A DNA stretch of 64,000 nucleotides. Origin: RGIG3009 sp045578425 (GTDB lineage Bacteria > Bacillota > Clostridia > Oscillospirales > Acutalibacteraceae). Shown in pieces: positions 31,634 to 40,273 of the stretch (the stretch's first letter is position 1; every line of letters begins with the position of its first letter). The translations under genes were made by a program, and so were the position numbers. The notes beneath the pieces were generated by a model. It was not told where the DNA came from and ran no database searches. It saw nothing but the letters and a program-made list of their open reading frames with translations. The stretch is from the NCBI GenBank assembly GCA_045578425.1, contig JAZNKF010000012.1:1-64000 (forward strand). The letters run 5' to 3'.

Positions 31634-32371
31634 TTAGTCAGTTTTTCGTTTTTGTTCTTCCAACCAAAGCTTTTCCTTGGGTGTCAATTGCGCGTTTTCC
31701 AGCATATCGGGACGATGCTGCAACGTTCGTTTAAGGGATTGTTCTCTGCGCCAAAGGGCAATTTTTTCGTGGTGACCCGAAAGCAAAATTTCCGGCACTT
31801 CTCTGCCTTCCCACACGGCGGGACGTGTGTATTGCGGGTACTCCAACAGCGACGAAAAATGGCTTTCTTCCGTAAAGCACGTTTCATCCGATAACACACC
31901 GGGAATCATACGTGCCACACAGTCCGTGAGCACCATGGCGGGCAATTCTCCGCCGGTCAACACATAGTCACCAATCGAGATTTGCTCGTCGACAAGCGCT
32001 TCAATCACGCGTTCGTCCACGCCCTCGTAATGTCCGCACAGCAAGCACAGTTCGGGCAACTGCGCCAGTTCCCTGGCACGTTGCTGGGTAAGCGTTTTTC
32101 CTTGCGGCGAAAGATAAATCAAATGCGGACGGTGCCCGATATCGTCGCATACCGCGCGAAAACAATCGGCAATCGGTTGCGCATTCATAACCATGCCCAT
32201 GCCGCCGCCGTAAGGATAATCGTCCACTTGTTTTTGACGGTTTTCGGTGTAATCGCGAATTTGATGACAGCGAATATCCAAAATCCCACGTGCACGGGCG
32301 CGACCGATAATGCTTTCGCTCAGTACCGCGTCACACGATTCGGGGAATAAGGTTAATAAATCAATTCTCAT
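31634..32371 (-). CDS. trmD: tRNA (guanine-37-N1)-methyltransferase
   Basis: SAM-dependent trefoil-knot enzyme that methylates G37 of tRNAs for Leu, Pro and Arg. Landmarks: RIDLLTLFPE, YPYGGGMGMVM, LLCGHYEGVDERV and SIGDYVLTGGELPAM, the knot that binds SAM. 245 residues. I take ATG 32371 (behind AGGA) over the upstream TTG. The start lies within the end of rimM, so the two are coupled as in many Bacillota. It is the last gene of the operon. Confidence 0.97.
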   Translation of the reverse strand: MRIDLLTLFPESCDAVLSESIIGRARARGILDIRCHQIRDYTENRQKQVDDYPYGGGMGMVMNAQPIADCFRAVCDDIGHRPHLIYLSPQGKTLTQQRARELAQLPELCLLCGHYEGVDERVIEALVDEQISIGDYVLTGGELPAMVLTDCVARMIPGVLSDETCFTEESHFSSLLEYPQYTRPAVWEGREVPEILLSGHHEKIALWRREQSLKRTLQHRPDMLENAQLTPKEKLWLEEQKRKTD

Positions 32372-32879
32372 CGTCAAACAATCCTAACATGGGTGTAATG
32401 CGTATCACACCGTTATCAATATCTACCGAGCGGATAATATCGGGAATAGCAGGAATGAGCACTTCTTTTCCGACAGGCGTTTTTAGGTGATATACGTCGT
32501 TGGCACCGGTGGCAGTCACGTCGGTACATTCGCCGTAAACCACACCGCTTGCTTCGTCCACTACGGAAAGTCCAATCAAATCGCAAATGAAATATTGTCC
32601 TTTTTCGAGTTTGACGTCTTTGCGGTGTAAGTAAAGCATTTTGCCGCGCAAAGCCGCCGCCGCTTCCACCGTATCAATACCATCTAACTTGACCAAAGCC
32701 AAATTTTTGTGCGCACGGGCTTTGGCGCGCACCGGCATTTCGCCGTTTTTGTCCAAATACAACGTGCGCAAACGTGCCAAAACTTCGGGTGAATCACATT
32801 CGGGGCGCACGCGCAATTCTCCGCGAACACCGTGTGTGCCGACCACTTCGCCTGCTTCCAAAAACAGTTGTTTTGCCAT
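32361..32879 (-). CDS. rimM: Ribosome maturation factor RimM
   Basis: Assembly factor for the 30S head that binds ribosomal protein uS19. N-terminal barrel starts MAKQLFLEAGEVVGTHGVRGELRV; the C-terminal PRC domain contains YFICDLIGLSVVDEASGVVYGE and ends in EVLIPAIPDIIRSVDIDNGVIRI. 172 residues. ATG 32879 follows AGGAGG; the longer open frame upstream runs through the terminator-like hairpin at 32890 and khpA. It overlaps trmD by about 11 bases. Confidence 0.96.
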   Translation of the reverse strand: MAKQLFLEAGEVVGTHGVRGELRVRPECDSPEVLARLRTLYLDKNGEMPVRAKARAHKNLALVKLDGIDTVEAAAALRGKMLYLHRKDVKLEKGQYFICDLIGLSVVDEASGVVYGECTDVTATGANDVYHLKTPVGKEVLIPAIPDIIRSVDIDNGVIRITPMLGLFDDEN

Positions 32880-32889
32880 ACTTCCTCCT

Positions 32890-32925
32890 AAAAAAACCTC
32901 CCGAAAAATATTACGGGAGGTTTTT
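32890..32925 (-). terminator. Terminator-like hairpin inside the operon, between khpA and rimM
   Basis: AAAAACCTCCCG / CGGGAGGTTTTT with a 10-base loop and T-run on the minus strand. It would trim expression of rimM-trmD relative to the genes upstream. The CGGGAGG could also sequester the rimM AGGAGG region nearby. Confidence 0.78.
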
Positions 32926-32928
32926 GCA

Positions 32929-33165
32929 TCAGTCGTCGATTTCCACCGAAACCTTAGCATCCTGACGATTGGCGGCGGCACGCATGACCACGCGCATGGC
33001 TTTGGCAATGCGGCCTTGCTTGCCGATAACACGGCCCATATCGTCATCCGCTACGCGAAGATGGAATACAATGGTGCCATCTTCCAACGGCTCGTCTTGC
33101 GTGACGGTTACTGCATCGGGTTGTTCTACCAAACCGCGTGCAATGGTCAGCAATAATTCTTTCAT
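32929..33165 (-). CDS. khpA: KH-domain RNA-binding protein KhpA
   Basis: A 78-residue single KH domain protein. The KH signature is VIGKQGRIAKAMRVVMRAAA (GKQG is a variant of GxxG). KhpA forms a heterodimer with KhpB/Jag and affects cell elongation and many RNAs in Gram-positive bacteria. Position between rpsP and rimM is the conserved one (ylqC in Bacillus subtilis). ATG 33165 is 18 bases after the rpsP stop. Confidence 0.95.
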   Translation of the reverse strand: MKELLLTIARGLVEQPDAVTVTQDEPLEDGTIVFHLRVADDDMGRVIGKQGRIAKAMRVVMRAAANRQDAKVSVEIDD

Positions 33166-33183
33166 GTGTTAAACCAGCCTTTC

Positions 33184-33423
33184 TTAGATGCCGGCTTTTT
33201 TCAGAAGAGCCTTTACGGTATCGGTCGGTTGCGCACCGTTAGCAATCCATTTTTTCGCTTTTTCGGTATCAATTTTGATAACAGCGGGTTCTTGCAACGG
33301 GTTGTAATAGCCGAGTTCTTCAATGAAACGGCCGTCACGAGGATAACGAGAATCCGCCACCACTACACGATAAAACGGGGATTTTTTTGCACCCATGCGG
33401 CGCAATCTGATTTTTACTGCCAT
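33184..33423 (-). CDS. rpsP: 30S ribosomal protein bS16
   Basis: Start MAVKIRLRRMGAKKSPFYRVVVADSR is the bS16 signature, followed by the ELGYYNPL segment. 79 residues, normal for Bacillota. ATG 33423 after TGGAGGTAC. In its conserved place between ffh and khpA. Confidence 0.98.
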   Translation of the reverse strand: MAVKIRLRRMGAKKSPFYRVVVADSRYPRDGRFIEELGYYNPLQEPAVIKIDTEKAKKWIANGAQPTDTVKALLKKAGI

Positions 33424-33485
33424 GATAAGTACCTCCACAAATGTTTTTTGTTTTTAAAATATATTCTTCAACATAACATTGAATA

Positions 33486-34841
33486 CTAAAAACCAAAGGG
33501 GTTAGCACCCTTGCCGCCAAAGCCCATCGGCATAAAGCGGCCGCCTTTTTTACCCATGCTTTTCATTTTCTTCATCAGTTGACGCATGGATTCATATTGT
33601 TTGAGCAACCGATTCACGTCTTCCACACGCATCCCGCTGCCTGCGGCAATGCGCCGTTTGCGCGAAGGGTTGATAATCGAAGGCTTTTCGCGTTCTTTTT
33701 TCGTCATGGAAAGGATAATTGCTTCCACTCTGGCAAATTGGCGTTCGTCAATGTCGACGTCTTTGAGTTGTTTACCCATACCGGGTATCATCCCCAATAG
33801 ACTCTTGATATCGCCCATCTTTTGAATTTGACGGAATTGGTCCAACATATCGTTAAAATCAAACGAATCTTGTTGCAGTTTTTTGGCAAGTTCTTCGGCC
33901 TCGCGGTCGTCGATTTGCTGTTGCGCTTTTTCAATCAACGACATCACGTCGCCCATGCCCAAAATACGCGACGCCATGCGCGCAGGGTGGAACACCTCAA
34001 ACTCGTCGAGCTTTTCGCCCGTACCCGCAAACTTGATAGGCTTACCGGTAACAGCGCGTACCGAAAGGGCAGCACCGCCGCGGGTATCACCATCCAGTTT
34101 GGTAAGAATAACACCGCTGATTTCCAGCAGTTCGTTAAATGCTGTCGCCACATTGACCGCATCTTGACCGGTCATGGAGTCAACCACCAACAAAATTTCC
34201 TGCGGGGATACCGCTTCGTTGATGTTTTTAAGTTCCGCCATCAGTTCTTCGTCTACGTGTAATCGGCCGGCGGTATCCAAAATCACATAATCGTTGCCGT
34301 AATCTTTGGCGTGTTTCACGGCCTCTTTGGCGATGGTGACGGGGTTTTGCGTACCACGCTCAAACACCGGAATCCCCGCCTTTTCACCCACCACTTGCAA
34401 CTGCGTAATGGCGGCGGGACGGTAAATATCACAAGCCACCAACAACGGGCGATGCCCTTGCGCTTTGAGCCATTTTGCCAACTTGGCGGAATGGGTGGTT
34501 TTACCCGAACCTTGCAGACCGCACATCATCACCACGCACGGGGGGCGGTTGGCTGTGGCAAGACGGCTTGCTTCGCCGCCCATCAGCGCGGTGAGCTCCT
34601 CGTTGACGAGTTTAATCACCATCTGCGCAGGGGTCAAACTTTCCATCACTTTTTCGCCAATGGCGCGCTCGGCAACGGAAGCGGTGAAGTCTTTGGCAAC
34701 TTTGTAGTTGACGTCGGCTTCCAGCAAGGCAAGGCGCACTTCGCGCATGGCTTCTTTGACATCGGCTTCGGTGAGCCGACCTTTGTTTTTCAGCCGTTTG
34801 AATGCGGCGGAAAGTTTATCGGACAGTCCTTCAAAAGCCAC
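33486..34841 (-). CDS. ffh: Signal recognition particle protein Ffh (SRP54)
   Basis: GTPase that binds SRP RNA and signal sequences of nascent membrane proteins. N domain 1-90; G domain with G1 CGLQGSGKTTHSAKLA near 107, DTAGRLHVDEEL, TKLDGDTRGGAAL and GTGEKLDEFEVF; C-terminal Met-rich M domain ending in MKKMKSMGKKGGRFMPMGF. 451 residues. The start is GTG 34841, just after the ylxM stop and behind AAAGGTAGG. Confidence 0.98.
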   Translation of the reverse strand: MAFEGLSDKLSAAFKRLKNKGRLTEADVKEAMREVRLALLEADVNYKVAKDFTASVAERAIGEKVMESLTPAQMVIKLVNEELTALMGGEASRLATANRPPCVVMMCGLQGSGKTTHSAKLAKWLKAQGHRPLLVACDIYRPAAITQLQVVGEKAGIPVFERGTQNPVTIAKEAVKHAKDYGNDYVILDTAGRLHVDEELMAELKNINEAVSPQEILLVVDSMTGQDAVNVATAFNELLEISGVILTKLDGDTRGGAALSVRAVTGKPIKFAGTGEKLDEFEVFHPARMASRILGMGDVMSLIEKAQQQIDDREAEELAKKLQQDSFDFNDMLDQFRQIQKMGDIKSLLGMIPGMGKQLKDVDIDERQFARVEAIILSMTKKEREKPSIINPSRKRRIAAGSGMRVEDVNRLLKQYESMRQLMKKMKSMGKKGGRFMPMGFGGKGANPFGF

Positions 34842-34848
34842 GGAAAGC

Positions 34849-35214
34849 CTACCTTTCTTTCAAATCTTCCGCTACGGCGATAATGCGGTTGGCGCGTTCT
34901 TCAATATCGCGGGAATACCCGTAACGGTTATTGAGCACGGAAATTTCTTTGGCAGCCTTGCAAATAGCAGAAAAGCCGTCAGCCATTTCGCGAAAGCGTT
35001 TGGCAAGTTGCAAACGGTCTTCCATTTCCAGCATTTGCATTTCGGCGCGTTTAAGTGCATCGCGTACGCCTTGACGCGTTATGTGTTGATTTTCTGCAAT
35101 TTCGGAGAGAGATAAATCTTCTTCGTAATACAGTTCAATCACATTGCGTTGTTTTTCGGTCAACATTTCACCGTAAAAATCAAACAACCACGCGATTTCC
35201 ATATTTTTCGGCAT
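34849..35214 (-). CDS. ylxM: YlxM-like putative DNA-binding protein (UPF0122)
   Basis: A 121-residue sigma-region-4-like HTH protein beginning with FDFYGEMLTEKQRNVIELYYEEDLSLSEIAE. In many Gram-positive bacteria it precedes ffh and is thought to modulate the SRP pathway. ATG 35214 after AGGAG. First gene of the operon, 40-50 bases downstream of a terminator-like hairpin in the leader. Confidence 0.95.
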   Translation of the reverse strand: MPKNMEIAWLFDFYGEMLTEKQRNVIELYYEEDLSLSEIAENQHITRQGVRDALKRAEMQMLEMEDRLQLAKRFREMADGFSAICKAAKEISVLNNRYGYSRDIEERANRIIAVAEDLKER

Positions 35215-35252
35215 GATTTATTCTCCTTTCTTCAAAAAATCAACGATACAAC

Positions 35253-35279
35253 AAAAAAACGCTCGGTAAACCAAGCGTT
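35253..35279 (-). terminator. Leader hairpin/attenuator of the ylxM-ffh operon
   Basis: Minus strand AACGCTTGGTTTACCGAGCGTT followed by seven T; positions 35279-35253. It lies after the promoter at 35307-35335 and before ylxM, so transcripts meet it within about 25 bases of the start. Confidence 0.75.
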
Positions 35280-35281
35280 CC

Positions 35282-35304
35282 CTGTAAAGGAAATTGCTTT
35301 ACAG
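35282..35304. promoter_or_regulatory. Palindrome at the start site of the ylxM-ffh operon
   Basis: CTGTAAAG (35282-35289) and CTTTACAG (35297-35304) form a perfect 8-7-8 palindrome directly after the -10 element, around the expected +1. Position fits a repressor operator; as RNA only part would be transcribed. Confidence 0.55.
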
Positions 35305-35306
35305 CA

Positions 35307-35335
35307 ATTATAACAGACAAACAGTCCCTTGTCAA
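35307..35335 (-). promoter_or_regulatory. Consensus promoter of the ylxM-ffh-rpsP-khpA-rimM-trmD operon
   Basis: Minus strand TTGACA (35335-35330), 17 bases, TATAAT (35312-35307), a full consensus. Confidence 0.92.
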
Positions 35336-35353
35336 CCCAAAAACAAAAAATTT

Positions 35354-35581
35354 TTATTCCGGCAAATCCAACTGAAAATCCGCTTCGGTAAAGGTTTCGA
35401 GTTCCGGCTGGGTATAGGGGATACGGCGTAGGGGGTCGTACTCAAATTTTCGACAACGGTCGGTGGGGTGCATAATGCCCTTGCGAACACACAAAATCAC
35501 TTCTCCGTCACAAGAACGGCGTCCGTTACGGCAAATTTCGCACGCGCGCGTGATGGCGTTGCCGTACAATTTCCGTTTCAT
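35354..35581 (-). CDS. Small cysteine-containing protein, unknown function
   Basis: A 75-residue protein with CEIC, then single cysteines at about 31 (GEVILCVRKG) and 43 (DRCRKFEYDP), spaced as a possible zinc or metal knuckle. The C-terminus is acidic and proline-containing (TQPELETFTEADFQLDLPE). ATG 35581 after GGGGGTG. It stands between ylbJ and the SRP operon with no overlap to either. Similar short Cys proteins are conserved in Clostridia genomes, in my recollection, but have no assigned function. Confidence 0.75.
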   Translation of the reverse strand: MKRKLYGNAITRACEICRNGRRSCDGEVILCVRKGIMHPTDRCRKFEYDPLRRIPYTQPELETFTEADFQLDLPE

Positions 35582-35600
35582 AAAAGCACCCCCTAAAACC

Positions 35601-36686
35601 TTATGTATCCATTATATCGACCGTGCTTTTCTTTGTCAAGAGCAGCATCCACACCCCGCACAACACAAGCAACGCCACCGAAACGGTGGCAGTACCGTAA
35701 CTGGCACGAACGGTGAGCGGAGCAGTCAACGATGAGCCGACCGAAAGCGAAAGAGGGAACACCCGCAACAACAAAACGGTAAGCAAGCCTGTCAGCAACG
35801 CGTGTGCCGCTCGCGAAAGGAAAAAAGCAGGGCTCATCACCCCGGTACCGTGCAACTGCGCCGTCACTTGGCAGTGTACGCAAAGACCGCCAAACCCCAC
35901 CGTGCATCCCAGCAAAAAAGGCGCCAATGAGGGGAAATCTATCACGGCAAGACACCCGCAGTTCACTTCCGACAAGCAAGCAACAACGGTGCTGATGACG
36001 GAATTTTGAAGCAAGACATCCCCCAACGCCAACACCGTCGCAAATACCAACACAAACCCGCACATGGTCAGCATGGCACTGCAAGCGCTTGTTACCGCTT
36101 CCACAAAAGCAACCGAAAGCGGCGTTGTGGAAGTTTTGCGACAAACGGTAGAGGAAATTTGTTTTCGTTTGGCACCCAAAACACCCATCAGCAGCGAAGA
36201 ACCCCAATGTGCCGCCAGTAACAACCATCCAAAGTCTGCGCTGTTCATCAATCCGACACCTACGGCAGAAACCAAAAAAGCAGGACCGCCGTTTACGCAA
36301 AAACGCAGCATTCGTCTGGCATCTTGCGTTTTTAATTGACCACAACGTACCAAATCTCCAATAGCCGCAGCACCGGCGGGATACCCGCCCAAAAACGCAA
36401 CTAAAATTCCCACGGCACAACACCCCGGTAACCCAAACAAAAAACGGGTTACAGGCTCCAAACGGTTGCCGATGCTTTCGACAATCCCTGACCGCACCAT
36501 CACACCGCTGAGCACCAAAAACGGAAACAACGCAGGGATAAGTACCGAAGAACAAATGGACAATCCACGGCTGATGCCACTCGCGACAGCATGCGGAAAC
36601 CGTAACAACAGTAACGCGACGAAAGTAAACAGTAACAGGATTCCCAGCGTACGCCACTGCCTCTTTCGAATGACTTTGACAAACAC
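35601..36686 (-). CDS. ylbJ: Sporulation integral membrane protein YlbJ
   Basis: A 361-residue polytopic membrane protein of the nucleoside-recognition (Gate) fold, required for spore cortex formation in Bacillus subtilis. Landmarks: SSVLIPALFPFLVLSGVMVRSG near residue 50, FLGGYPAGAAAIGDLV, and the second gate-like half near FVLVFATVLALGDVLLQ. Start is GTG 36686, preceded by AAGGAGG. It is divergent from the yqfC-yqfD sporulation genes. Expected control by sigma-E in the mother cell; I do not see a clear sigma-E box and make no claim of one. Confidence 0.93.
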   Translation of the reverse strand: MFVKVIRKRQWRTLGILLLFTFVALLLLRFPHAVASGISRGLSICSSVLIPALFPFLVLSGVMVRSGIVESIGNRLEPVTRFLFGLPGCCAVGILVAFLGGYPAGAAAIGDLVRCGQLKTQDARRMLRFCVNGGPAFLVSAVGVGLMNSADFGWLLLAAHWGSSLLMGVLGAKRKQISSTVCRKTSTTPLSVAFVEAVTSACSAMLTMCGFVLVFATVLALGDVLLQNSVISTVVACLSEVNCGCLAVIDFPSLAPFLLGCTVGFGGLCVHCQVTAQLHGTGVMSPAFFLSRAAHALLTGLLTVLLLRVFPLSLSVGSSLTAPLTVRASYGTATVSVALLVLCGVWMLLLTKKSTVDIMDT

Positions 36687-36775
36687 AAAACCCCTCCTTT
36701 TCTAACACTTTATGGACAGGCGGCGCGTATTATTCCCACCCCGTTCACATATATAAAACCAAAGGAGGAGTCGGC

Positions 36776-37057
36776 ATGAAAAAACATGTCAAAGGCTACG
36801 CGGTTGGTGAACGTGTAGAACAGTGGTTGGATTTACCCACGGGTGCCTTGACACCGACAACACGCATGGAAGTATCGGGCAACCGCCGTATCGTCATCGA
36901 GGGATGCCAAGGGATTTTGGAATATAACGAAGATTGCATTCGCTTGCGTGTGTGCGAGGGAGTGTTGCGCTTGTTTGGACGGGGGTTGTGCATGAATTGT
37001 CTGAATCCTTCCTGCGCGGTTATCAGCGGGAATATTTTGTCTCTCGAATTTTTATAG
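36776..37057 (+). CDS. yqfC: Sporulation protein YqfC
   Basis: A 93-residue YabP/YqfC-family protein: MEVSGNRRIVIEGCQGILEYNEDCIRLRVCEG is the family core. In Bacillus subtilis yqfC is a sigma-E gene next to yqfD. ATG 36776 after AAAGGAGGAG. Twelve bases separate it from yqfD. Confidence 0.92.
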   Translation: MKKHVKGYAVGERVEQWLDLPTGALTPTTRMEVSGNRRIVIEGCQGILEYNEDCIRLRVCEGVLRLFGRGLCMNCLNPSCAVISGNILSLEFL

Positions 37058-37068
37058 GAGGTTTCTGT

Positions 37069-38244
37069 ATGGAACGGTATTGGCGGGTGCTTGGCGGCAG
37101 TGTGACTGCGCGGTGCGAGGGCGGGTACCCCGAACAATTTATTAACGATGCCACGCAACGCGGTTTTGCCTTGTGGGATATACGTTGTGACGGCGTTATT
37201 TTGTCGTATTCCTGTTCTGCAGAGGACTATGCTAAACTGCGTCCGCTCGCGCGGCGCGCTTGTTTGCGCATGCGGGTGCAAAAAAAACGCGGCTTTCCGT
37301 TTTGGCTTAAACCGCTGCATAATCGCGGCGGTTTGCTTTTGGGAGCGCTGTTGTTTTTGGTGATTTTGCAAAGCCTGTCATCACGCGTGTGGGTAGTGGA
37401 AGTAGTCGGTAACAAGCAGGTAAGCCAAGAGGAAATTTTACAAACACTGGCAACGCTGGGTGTGGAGGAAGGCATGGTGTTTAGCCATATCGATATTCCG
37501 CGGTTGCAACTTGAAACATTGCAAAAAATGCCGCAACTTACGTGGCTTGCCGTCAATCAAAAAGGGAGTACCCTAACGGTGGAAGTGCGCGAACGACAAC
37601 CCTCGACCCCCATTCAGGAAACAGCGCCGTCCAATATCGTTTCCGCACATGACGGCGTGATTGTCAAACTGCATGTCGAAAGCGGTCAAGCGGCTGTCAA
37701 AGTGGGCGATGCCGTTACCAAGGACAGTTTACTCATCAGCGGTGTGGTGGACAGCAACGTCGGTCCGTTGCTCAAACGTGCTGTGGGTACCATCGTTGCA
37801 CGAACGCAAGAAAGCATTACCGTCACGGTACCGCTTACCCAAACCGTCACCGACCCCACACCGAAAATTGTTGAAGAACGGTCGTTTTACTTGCTGGGGT
37901 TTACCGTTCCTTTGTATACACCGACAGAGCACAGCGGCAAGTATACGCTTGTAACCCAAAACTATCCCCTGCGTGTTTATGACAGAAAATTACCCGTCGG
38001 GTTTTCCAAACGATGCTACGTTTTCGAGCAAGCCAAAACGGTTCGGTACAGCGAAGAACAAGCTTTGCAATTGGCAAAAGAGCAACTGCGCCAAAAAGAA
38101 CAAGAACAGTTTGCCAATGCCACACTCGAAAAAGCGGTCATCAAGGAACACCGCACCCGAGAAGGCTGGCAATTAACGGGCACCTACACGTGTGTGCGCG
38201 AAATCGGCAGCACACAACCAATAAATCTACAAACCAAATCGTAA
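37069..38244 (+). CDS. yqfD: Sporulation protein YqfD
   Basis: A 391-residue membrane protein of the spore stage. N-terminal YqfD domain, one membrane helix (GGLLLGALLFLVILQSLSSRVWVVEVVGN) near residue 85-110, then a POTRA-like and a G5-like/extracytoplasmic beta domain (LTVEVRERQPSTP, HDGVIVKLHVESGQAAVKVGDAV). ATG 37069 after AGGAGG. The gene order yqfC-yqfD-phoH is the conserved one. A separate promoter-like sequence precedes phoH. Confidence 0.93.
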   Translation: MERYWRVLGGSVTARCEGGYPEQFINDATQRGFALWDIRCDGVILSYSCSAEDYAKLRPLARRACLRMRVQKKRGFPFWLKPLHNRGGLLLGALLFLVILQSLSSRVWVVEVVGNKQVSQEEILQTLATLGVEEGMVFSHIDIPRLQLETLQKMPQLTWLAVNQKGSTLTVEVRERQPSTPIQETAPSNIVSAHDGVIVKLHVESGQAAVKVGDAVTKDSLLISGVVDSNVGPLLKRAVGTIVARTQESITVTVPLTQTVTDPTPKIVEERSFYLLGFTVPLYTPTEHSGKYTLVTQNYPLRVYDRKLPVGFSKRCYVFEQAKTVRYSEEQALQLAKEQLRQKEQEQFANATLEKAVIKEHRTREGWQLTGTYTCVREIGSTQPINLQTKS

Positions 38245-38263
38245 AATTTCGTTGTTTTGACGG

Positions 38264-38292
38264 ATGACAAGCGGAAAAATTTGTGGTATACT
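38264..38292 (+). promoter_or_regulatory. Vegetative promoter before phoH
   Basis: ATGACA (38264-38269), 17 bases, TATACT (38287-38292) with extended -10 TGG. This would allow the housekeeping genes to be expressed apart from the sporulation pair. Confidence 0.65.
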
Positions 38293-38330
38293 AATAAAGT
38301 TAAAAATGAATGTAAAAAGGGGACCGATGC

Positions 38331-39332
38331 GTGGAGCAGATAATCAGTGTCGACCGCATGGAACAAGCGGTGGCTTTGTTTGGCAATTTTGACGAAAACA
38401 TCCGTTTGCTGGAAAAAGAATACGCCGTATCTATTCTCACGCGTGACAGCGAACTCAAAATCAGCGGCGAACCGGAATCCGTGGACAAAGCACGGCGCGC
38501 GGTGGATGGGCTGTTGCAACTCATAAACCGTGGCGAACAACTGAACGAACAAACCGTGCGGTACGTGCTCATGCTGGTCAATGAGGGCACCGATAACGAA
38601 CTGCCCACCCTTGCGGGGGACAGCATTTGCATCACTGCCAAAGGACGCCCCATAAAGCCCAAAACGTTGGGTCAAAAACGGTATGTGGAAGCCATTCGCC
38701 AAAACACCGTAGTACTCGGTGTCGGTCCTGCGGGTACGGGCAAAACGTACTTGGCGGTTGCCATGGCGGTGGAAGCGTTTCGCGCAAAGCAAGTCAACCG
38801 CATTATCCTAACGCGTCCTGCCGTGGAAGCGGGCGAAAAACTCGGTTTTTTGCCCGGCGACTTGCAATCCAAAGTCGACCCGTATTTGCGTCCGCTGTAC
38901 GACGCCCTGTTTGATATGCTGGGTACCGAAACGTATCAAAAATATTTGGAACGCGGCAATATCGAAATTGCACCGCTTGCCTACATGCGCGGGCGCACGC
39001 TGGACGACAGTTTTGTCATTCTGGACGAAGCACAAAACACCACACCCGAACAAATGAAAATGTTTTTAACCCGCCTGGGATTCAATTCCAAAATGGTGGT
39101 CACGGGCGACATCACGCAAATCGACTTGCCAAGCGGCAAAAAAAGCGGCTTGCGGGAAGTGATGCGCGTTCTCAAAAACGTGCCGGATATTGCCGTTTGT
39201 ACCTTTGGTCAAAAGGATGTGGTGCGTCACCAGTTGGTGCAACGCATCATTGAAGCGTACGAAAATTACGAAAAAGCCAAACAGGAAGGAAGAAAAACAA
39301 AAAATGCTGAAAAAAATTCGAGTCGACATTGA
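38331..39332 (+). CDS. phoH: PhoH-family ATPase
   Basis: P-loop ATPase related to helicase motors, implicated in RNA metabolism together with YbeY. An N-terminal KH-like part (residues 1-100) precedes Walker A GPAGTGKTYLA near 131, LTRPAVEAGEKLGFLPGD, and Walker B FVILDEAQNT. Start is GTG 38331, after AAAAGGGG; 333 residues. It overlaps ybeY by 29 bases, so translation of the two is coupled. Confidence 0.96.
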   Translation: MEQIISVDRMEQAVALFGNFDENIRLLEKEYAVSILTRDSELKISGEPESVDKARRAVDGLLQLINRGEQLNEQTVRYVLMLVNEGTDNELPTLAGDSICITAKGRPIKPKTLGQKRYVEAIRQNTVVLGVGPAGTGKTYLAVAMAVEAFRAKQVNRIILTRPAVEAGEKLGFLPGDLQSKVDPYLRPLYDALFDMLGTETYQKYLERGNIEIAPLAYMRGRTLDDSFVILDEAQNTTPEQMKMFLTRLGFNSKMVVTGDITQIDLPSGKKSGLREVMRVLKNVPDIAVCTFGQKDVVRHQLVQRIIEAYENYEKAKQEGRKTKNAEKNSSRH

Positions 39333-39810
39333 AAATCAACAAAAAGCGATAAAAATCCCCACGGGTATGCGTTTGCTCATTCGTCGTTGTTGTCACGCAG
39401 TGCTGGAACTCGAAAATTTTGACGGCTCGGCACAAATCGATGTTTCATTGGTGGATAACGAGCGCATCCATTGCATCAATATGGAACAACGCGGTATTGA
39501 TGCTCCGACGGATGTTTTGTCTTTCCCATTGGGTGAAAACGGTGTATATGACGAGAACCCCGAAACCGGCGAAAAACAACTCGGCAACATTGTGTTGTCG
39601 CTCGAACAAGCCTTGAAACAATCGGAACTTTACGGTCACTCCTTCAACCGCGAAGTGGGGTATTTGGTGGTTCATTCCATGTTGCACCTGCTTGGATACG
39701 ACCACGTACAAGGCGGATTGGAAGCCGTTCGCATGCGCGAGAAAGAAGAACTCGTCATGAAACAAATCGGCCTGCCGCGCGGCAGCAGTTACGTGATGGA
39801 TGATGAATAA
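39304..39810 (+). CDS. ybeY: Endoribonuclease/rRNA maturation factor YbeY
   Basis: Zinc endoribonuclease in 16S rRNA 3' maturation and ribosome quality control. Metal motif HSMLHLLGYDH near residues 124-134, preceded by the family strand DVLSFPLGE. 168 residues. ATG 39304 lies inside the phoH 3' end, with GGAAGG upstream. The dgkA start overlaps its last codons. Confidence 0.96.
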   Translation: MLKKIRVDIENQQKAIKIPTGMRLLIRRCCHAVLELENFDGSAQIDVSLVDNERIHCINMEQRGIDAPTDVLSFPLGENGVYDENPETGEKQLGNIVLSLEQALKQSELYGHSFNREVGYLVVHSMLHLLGYDHVQGGLEAVRMREKEELVMKQIGLPRGSSYVMDDE

Positions 39811-40273
39811 GAAAAATAGTTTTTTGCGGGGGTTTGTGCACGCTTTTCGCGGTATCCTCCGCTGTATCCGCGAAGAACGGAATTTCCGTTTTCATATCGT
39901 TGCCGCCTTTTATGTCAGCTTGTTTTCGCCCGCCTTTTTGCGCTCACGGGCAGAGGGCGCGTTGCTTGCGCTCACTATCGGTCTGGTACTGTGTGCCGAA
40001 GCGGTGAACACCGCGCTTGAACGCCTTGTTGACCGCATTTCACCTGAACAACACCCTTTGGCGGGTGCCGCCAAAGACATTGCCGCGGGTGCGGTGTTGC
40101 TTACCGCCATAGCAGCGGTGGCAGCGGCCGTCTTTTTGTTCGGTCGGTGGGACGCTTGGGCGGCATTACTTAAAAACTGGTATCATACCCCTTTAAAACC
40201 GCTTTTACTTATCTTGTCGGCAATCCCTGCCGTATTGTTTATTGTTAAACCAAAGGAGTTGTTTAAAAAGTGA
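39800..40273 (+). CDS. dgkA: Diacylglycerol/undecaprenol kinase (DgkA family) with an extra C-terminal helix
   Basis: Small membrane kinase; Gram-positive members phosphorylate undecaprenol. Family signature AEAVNTALERLVDRISPEQHPLAGAAKDIAAGAVLL around residues 70-105, with three membrane helices. After a polar stretch (FGRWDAWAALLKNWYHTPLKP) there is a fourth hydrophobic helix (LLLILSAIPAVLFIV), making it 157 residues against about 120-130 for the plain enzyme. ATG 39800 overlaps the ybeY end and its stop overlaps the era GTG. Confidence 0.93.
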   Translation: MMNKKNSFLRGFVHAFRGILRCIREERNFRFHIVAAFYVSLFSPAFLRSRAEGALLALTIGLVLCAEAVNTALERLVDRISPEQHPLAGAAKDIAAGAVLLTAIAAVAAAVFLFGRWDAWAALLKNWYHTPLKPLLLILSAIPAVLFIVKPKELFKK

